From Erodium maritimum (taxonomy: Eukaryota > Streptophyta > Magnoliopsida > Geraniales > Geraniaceae), in assembly GCA_963921825.1 (NCBI GenBank), contig OY997589.1, forward strand, positions 41,984,638 through 42,048,637: 64,000 nucleotides of DNA, read 5' to 3'. The first letter of the stretch is position 1, and every line of letters starts with the position of its first letter. Below the pieces are notes generated by a model, which had not been told where the DNA came from, did no database searches, and was given only the letters and a program-made list of their open reading frames with translations. A program made the position numbers and the translations under genes. Below, one piece after another: positions 58,240 to 64,000 of this stretch.

Positions 58240-59430
58240 AACCGCAGATCAGTCCGATAATTTGACCTTTTTTCGCACGTAAAGACTGTCCTCACCTTTG
58301 TTTTCATGTCCTGACAGTCCACCTTTTCGATATTATCAGATAAGGACAAAATCTATAATAGAGCTAACGATAGTATTGGAAAAATCTAAATTACCCCCAA
58401 CTATTTTTGCACGTAAAGACTGTCCTCACATTTCTTTAACAAATCAATTTTAGTTTATAAAAAACTAATTTTATTTTATTTATAAAAATCATTTTTACAA
58501 AAAACATATTTATTTTTAATCCCAATCTCATTCCCTTTTACCCCTTTTCTTTTCGGTATCTTTATTTATGTTAAAACATATTAACAAACAAATAAAACCA
58601 AAATACAGTGAACATTTTCTTCTTCTTTTTTAATTATCAATTAACCTCATCAACCTCAGCAAGCTCCAATAATTATTAGAAAAAAAAGTTTCTTCCCAAT
58701 TTCATCTCGGGTGTAACAAAAACTTGTTTGTGGGGTTTGGTTTCTGCAAAAAAAAAATCCAAAAGCCCCACAATATCCACAACAAACATAACCACTACAG
58801 AACAATCTATACATTACAAATGAACAAAATCAAATTCAAGATTTGAAAACCAAAGAGTTAAACAAACCCTAAAACTAAGATTTGAAATCCAAAGAGTTGA
58901 ACAAACCCCAAATCCACACCCATCTCCATGTTCTTCAGTGAACCCATATCGAACCGACCCAAATCCACACCCATCTCGATGTTTTTCAGAAATCTCTTGA
59001 TACCTAACAATGACCACGACGGGGATGGTGATGGTGACGAAGGGTGACGGATGCGGCGGCGGAGGGAACGAGAAGGGAACAGCTCTGAGGAAGGGCAGAA
59101 CAGCCGCTCCATACGTCCTCAACCGATTCGGAGAACTCCGATGAGCTCACGGGGAAGAAGAGAGAAAGGACATGGTTTAGATGAGGGTTATAGAGTTTCT
59201 ATAAGAGAGGAAAGGTAGACTTGGTATTTCCAAAAAAAAAATTGGACATGTGAGCTGCACATGTATTTTCCATCCAAAAAACCCGTTAAGTTTAACAGTT
59301 TTTGTCTTTTTTTGAAAATGGAAAGTGACTTTATGTAATGACATAATATCGTGAAAGCTCGATGGTACCTACTTGAAAAACGAACTTTGTCTACTGTACC
59401 GAAATGGGGTTACCCCTTACTATTACCATG
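58240..59430. other. Probable insertion of unknown type in the copia element
   Basis: The copia similarity stops near 58240 and resumes near 59430. Between are two copies of TGCACGTAAAGACTGTCCTCA-like sequence (58272-58294 and 58409-58431), an AT-rich part, and a segment (58900-59150) with two copies of AATCCACACCCATCTC. No terminal repeats or duplications were identified. Confidence 0.35.
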
Positions 59431-59439
59431 ATTGAAATG

Positions 59440-60330
59440 GCAGATGATTTTGACATTGAACCACGTGGTGTTGACTAATGTCATTTAAAGACATGTTTGG
59501 TCAATACGAGAAAATGTCATTCCAGAAGAATTGATTTATTGGGATAATATCCAATGTTCAAAATCATGATCACAACATCGAAGGATGTTTTACCAGCTGG
59601 ATATAGATGAATGAGAAAACAAAGATGTTGAATATAAAGCACACCTTGTAAAGGTATTTTTCTCAAATGACTTGAAGCCAACTTTTGATAAAGTTGTGAT
59701 GTGTTATCACCATGGTATATTTGATATACGTAACCATTACTAACGGTACTTTGAGTGCCAAAATTTATAAAACTTCCTAAAGGACTTGCGTTGCCTAAAG
59801 CATTGCAATTTGCCTAAAGCAAAACCCTTGCATTGCCTGAAGCAAATCCCTTAAAAATTTAAATTGTCAGAAGCAATGTCATTCCCCAAGGGATATGAGA
59901 TTATCTAGAGAAATGAATCTCTGAAGGAAGCAGTGTGTGTCAATCTGATATGGACTCCTGAAGAGATCCTTAAAACTATAGTATGTCTAAAGAAAGAGAC
60001 TTTCAAATGAATGTTAAATGATGAAATACTGTCTCGGCTTGAAGATCGAGCATATTTCAAATGGATCAATAAGTATACATATGTTCATATACGTTTGAAA
60101 CTTTTTGACTTGATACTCAAACGTTCGATCGATATTTAGATTCTAAAGAGGATCTCATTTATCTCAAATATATGAAAAGACATTTGGTCATGAAGTACCA
60201 TATCTTATTGCAATGTATAAGGCCCGATACAGAATTCGCAGTAAATGTGCTAGCTGATTTAAGCTCGGAAGCTACTAACCAGCTTTTGAAATAGAATTAG
60301 ATCTGCAAAGCGCGTCCCGGGATAGTTATA
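59440..60330 (+). pseudogene. Decayed copia reverse transcriptase/RNase H
   Basis: After many breaks the segment near 60195-60285 reads EVPYLIAM then, one frame over, PDTEFAVNVLADLSSEAT, the RPDIAFAVN-type junction of reverse transcriptase and RNase H in copia. The intervening GALMYL block is deleted. Upstream, CCTAAAGCA-type repeats (59770-59860) sit where the YxDD region would be. Confidence 0.6.
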
Positions 60331-60569
60331 ATTTAGGAAGACTGTTTTCAGTATTTTTCAGTTGCAATCGATCAGCTTTCATACGAAATTATGATATAAT
60401 CATGAACTCCAGAAGAGTCATGAGATATTGACGTCAATCAGAATCATGAAGTGGAAATCCTGTAGGTTTGCTCATTCGAAGTTTGGCAACATCAGTTTTG
60501 GGAAAGTTAGTGTACAAGATAATATGAGTCGACTTTGCAAGCAACCGAGATTACTCAGTCGATCTTCAG

Positions 60570-61018
60570 GGGGAGCGATAGTCAAGGGGAATATGTTTCC
60601 GTGCGCTGCAATCTTTTTCCGTTATTCAGGTTTTTCCCACAAGGTTTTCTTGGAAAAGTTTTTAACGAGGCAGCAGTCATGCATGTCCAGCTCACCATAA
60701 GTGAGTGAATGGAAGAGCACTCTACTCAATATGACTTTTCGGACATCCACTTGTTAATAAATTAATGTTCAAGATTAGGATGCGTCGACTCAACCAAACA
60801 ACCAAAGTAACATGCCTGAAGTCAGGCGGAGACAAGTTTTGTGCGTTGTACTCTTTTTCCCATATCTAAGTATTGTCACACAGGGTTTTCTTGGAAAGGT
60901 TTTTAATGAGGCAGCATCAAACACATCTTCAAGCACATTTTGTGTGTTGCACTCTTTTTCCTTATTCATGTTTTGTCCCATATGGTTTTCCTGAATTTTT
61001 TTAACGAGGCGGGTTAAT
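60570..61018 (+). repeat. Three copies of the copia 3' end motif
   Basis: CAGGGGGAG near 60570 marks the usual copia 3' region. The motif CTCTTTTTCC...GGTTTTCTTGGAAAGGTTTTTAACGAGGC occurs at about 60610-60675, 60850-60915 and 60950-61015. Confidence 0.7.
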
Positions 61019-61056
61019 GCACATTCATTATTTATGAGCGACGGTGACAAAGGGGG

Positions 61057-61351
61057 TGTTATAATTATGTGGTGGCTCCACCTTATTTCTTACCCCGTAA
61101 GCTTTCAAAAGCTTATCTTAAAAGCCTTGTCTTATTGGTCTACAAATAGAACAAAGGAACTAATGCCTCATGAATGAATGAAAAAAAATGCTACAAAAAC
61201 TATGTTTTCATCTATCTTTTGCTTGTTAGGTTCTTGTTTCGTCCATTCACATTTGTTGAACGTGGTTCTAGATACTATAAGCATTAACCAGTGTTCAAGC
61301 CGATTTCTATTATCAAACTACAACACCAAGATCAATAACAAAATCACAACA
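61057..61351 (+). repeat. 3' LTR of the copia element
   Basis: 295 bp, TGTTATAATT...TCACAACA, preceded by a polypurine tract (61046-61056) and followed by ATTAT. Confidence 0.92.
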
Positions 61352-61356
61352 ATTAT

Positions 61357-62170
61357 TAAATTATAAAATATACATAAGATTCAATCCCAGTTTCCAATTA
61401 TTTTGATCCAACAATAACAATTAGATAAGAAAAATAGAGTACAAATTTTAAAACGAAAACGCTAATGGAATGAGTTATAAACATGTAATACTTTAATTTT
61501 ATTATTAAAAAAATATCTAAAACATAGGTCATTGGATCCACTTGATTTAATGACTCAAATGAATTTCAAATTTCTATTAAAATAGTGATTTTTAGTAGAT
61601 AGTGCCCTTAGAGGAAAACTTAGATACTTGATCGGATTTATGTGATACATTCATTTTAGTCGTAAACCAAATCGGTTTATTGTGATACATTCGTTTCGTC
61701 CATAGATCAACCCTTAAGAGAAGCATATACGAGGATACATTGATAAGTAGGGGTGGGCAGTGGTCGGATAGCCGACCATCAGTCCCTCTGAGAGCTCCAA
61801 ACCAGAACAATACAGATTTGGATTTTCAACACTGATACTGGTACCTGAACCGGAAAAATGCAAAGTTTTCCGACCAACATACTTTCTGGTCGGTATCTAG
61901 TTTTAACCGACCACACCTCACTATAAATTAACAACCCTAAATCTTTGTCGGAGCGAAAATGAGGCGAGAAACTTTGAGAAAGAAAATAAAATGATAGTGA
62001 TTCAATAAGGCATTTCTGGTAGAGTCCTTCTTGAAAGTTATCGGTCTCTGAATTTCCTTCGATTTTATATCTTACCAATCAAGTTAGAGTTCGTATGAGA
62101 GAAGTATTCCTTTTGAAAAACTATTCAAACTGTAAGACTCCTTAAACCGACTCTTGCTCCATTTTATCAT
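61357..62170. other. Flank of the copia element, no gene
   Basis: AT-rich. 62020-62170 is similar to 41510-41660 (shared TTGAAAGTTAT, GAATTTCCTT, CTCCTTAAACCGA, CTCCATTTTATC), so it is part of a dispersed repeat. Confidence 0.5.
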
Positions 62171-62177
62171 TTTTTTA

Positions 62178-62367
62178 GGGAAAACTACAAATGACTACCC
62201 TTAAGTTTGCATGTTTAACTGATGTTTACCCTTAAGTTTAAAATTAACTGATATATACCCTAAAGTTATAACTCGTAACCAGAAACCCCTTCCGTTAGTT
62301 GGACTGTTAATTTTTTTGTTAGATGACGAAAATATCCTCAACTTGTACCATTATTACACAACCTTAC
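62178..62367. mobile_element. Left half of a MITE cut by an LTR
   Basis: GGGAAAACTACAAATGACTACCCTTAAG-like sequence with three copies of a TACCCT(T/A)AAGTT motif resembles the ends of the fold-back elements in this window. No matching right arm occurs before the LTR at 62368; it may lie beyond the window. Confidence 0.4.
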
Positions 62368-64000
62368 TGTAATAACCACTTCCGGTCAACGCCAGTCAAA
62401 CCTGCGAAAAACAGGAAAATTTAAAAAATTTAAGACAGACACTTAACTTAACCTAATTTGACCCCGAGGGTCTTACCGGACTTATGATGACCCCGGTTTC
62501 GACCAAAATGAGTTCCGGAGGACTCAGGGCAACTTTCTGATCAATTTGGGAAAAGTTGACTTTTCGCTGGAAAAGTCAATCGAGCGACGTTTTGGTCCAT
62601 TCGAGGACCGTTTTGGATCCAAAAAGCTTAGCCGTCGTCGCAGCGATCTTAGTTGAGTCGTTTCCTTGTGGCCCGTCAAGGTTCGTAATTTTTGGGAAAA
62701 AGTGCCCGTTTGGGGCCCGAAACGTCCGATTTTCGCGAAATTGATTGGAAAATATCTTGTAGATATTTTCCAAAAGGTGTGGGACCCACCTTGCCACTTG
62801 TCCAACAAGTGGTGGTGTTATTTTTGGGGGGGAAATGAAGAGAGATATAGAGAAGGGGGTTCGGCCAACTCAAATCAAAAGAGAAAAAAAAAAGGAAAAA
62901 GAAGAGAGAAGTTAGAAAGAGAAGGAGAAGGAGAAGAAGAGAGCTTGGAGTAGGGTTTGGTCACTATTCACGTCATCCATCCATCGGATCGTCTCAAGGC
63001 TAGGAGGAATTGACTTCCCCTCGTCTTCCTCTTTGGTAAGAACCAAACCGATCGTTGATTTGATAATTTTCACATGTTAGGGTTTGGTTAAAAGTGATGA
63101 GTTTAGGGTTGTATTGAGGTTGGGGGTTTGTTAGAGACGTTTTGGAGGCGTTTGGAGGTGGAGGGGAATGTTTTCCAGCGACCGGGAGCTCGGGAGGAGC
63201 TCCGGCCACCATGGGGGGTGGCCGGCCACCATGAGAGGTGGCTGGCCGGAGCTTGGGCCGGGTGGGGCCAACGTGCTCGGGTGCTCGGGTTTAGTGTTCG
63301 GGTGGTTTAAAACGTTCCCCGGACCATTTATCCATAACCGAATCGAAATTTGGAATTAAATTGGAAAAGTTGTAATTAACGGGTTTTAGAAACTTTAAAC
63401 GTTAATTAATTGGCTCGGAAGTCGGAATTCGATTCCTTTCAAATGCATTGGGACCCTTGAACTATTCTAAGACCGTAGAAACAAAAACGGGAATTTTTGG
63501 AGCCCCGGAAGAACTTTTATCAAACCCGGGCAGATTCGCCGTGTCGGGCGAATCGGGCCTTTATGAGTCCTTTATCGACAATGTCGAGTAATTGGGAAGT
63601 TTGGGAGTGATCGACATTGTCGGGGTCACGTTTGGGCGTTAAGTTTATTAATTTCCGGTTTATTTCCTGCGAGTTTAAAGTGCTTTAAAAATTGTGTTCT
63701 TTTAGATCGTGCTGCGGACCGAGGCAAAGGGAAGCTCGGCGAGTGACTGGGATTCGTCGAGGCTTAGTGGAGCACTTTTGGAGTTATATACGAGGGAGGG
63801 AAAAGTAGCCGGATCTCGGCCCTGATTAGGGAAAGTTAACAGTAGAATTGCATGTGACACCGGGGTGTCGTGGATTAAGTAGGTTATCGAATATTAGAAA
63901 AGCATGATACGGGAACGTAGTGTTTATGAGAAAAGCATGTGACACTTAGTAGTGTCGTAGGAACAGAGAACTTAGCGATATTAGAATTACTGGAGGCATA
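62368..64000 (-). mobile_element. Inverted copy of the 33.5-kb LTR family, cut by window edge
   Basis: Reverse complement of the right part of 33500-36603: starts TGTAATAACCACTTCCGGTC and reaches the segment equivalent to about 34850. Its other end and target duplication lie outside the window. The open frames here are repeat shadows. Confidence 0.85.

Larger units (their letters stand above)
46430..61351 (+). mobile_element. Ty1/copia retrotransposon with nested insertions
   Basis: Two LTRs of about 295 bp (46430-48853 interrupted, 61057-61351) flanked by ATTAT (46425-46429 and 61352-61356). CGTTATCAGCACGA follows the 5' LTR; GACAAAGGGGG precedes the 3' LTR. The interior contains decayed copia gag-pre-integrase, linker and reverse transcriptase/RNase H segments. 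It contains a Harbinger element, a solo LTR and probably one further insertion. No frame is intact. Confidence 0.9.

Noticed and set aside
1..64000. CRISPR arrays, operons, bacterial promoters or terminators
   Set aside because: Introns, LTR elements, LINEs and a plant CLC gene show eukaryotic nuclear DNA; the tandem arrays lack unique spacers.

Overview
This window is plant nuclear DNA, most likely from an angiosperm. It holds one recognisable, apparently intact host gene. On the minus strand at 64-13568 is a 23-coding-exon gene of the plant CLC-d family (intracellular chloride/proton exchanger). I assembled its exons by eye. All junctions are GT-AG and in phase, and the joined coding sequence (2397 nt, 798 residues plus stop) is open from ATG to TAA. 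Its introns hold a tRNA-derived SINE, a solo LTR, fold-back elements, a 29-base C run and a GA microsatellite. The species cannot be told from the sequence.

Everything to the right is accessory DNA built of transposable elements, many with boundaries fixed by target-site duplications (TSDs). At 13.9-16.45 kb there is a Tourist-like MITE, a deleted PIF/Harbinger element and a second Harbinger 3' end facing it, the latter split by a fold-back element with a 9-bp TSD. The 16.45-22.3 kb stretch contains short fragments of at least three unrelated host genes on the same strand: an RNFT-like RING/membrane E3 ligase, a TBL/DUF231 acetyltransferase and a MORF RNA-editing factor. It begins with a Helitron-like 5' sequence. 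From 22.3 to 31.2 kb lie two degenerate trihelix/Myb-like ORFs of the Harbinger accessory type, two Harbinger elements (24153-25880 and 26002-27019), a 1.67-kb Mutator-like element with about 120-bp terminal repeats (27559-29223) and a degenerate array of about 140-bp repeats.

From 31.9 to 36.6 kb is an LTR with a tRNA-Met-type primer site on the minus strand, interrupted by a 3.1-kb solo LTR (33500-36603). Two L1-type LINEs follow. One is internally deleted but keeps its target duplication (37966-41069). The other is 5'-truncated and carries reverse transcriptase (about 42030-45930). A degenerate Ty1/copia retrotransposon occupies 46430-61351 (TSD ATTAT). Its 5' LTR contains a nearly full-length Harbinger element (46495-48619). 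Its interior contains a solo LTR (51495-57476, TSD CGCAT), which itself contains a copy of the 33.5-kb LTR family. The window ends inside a third, inverted copy of that LTR (from 62368).

None of the transposase or reverse transcriptase genes is intact, so the elements appear inactive. Two observations stand out: the multi-gene fragment cluster at 16.45-22.3 kb, and four repeated TTCG-type hairpins with a compensatory base-pair change in the copia leader (49870-50067).
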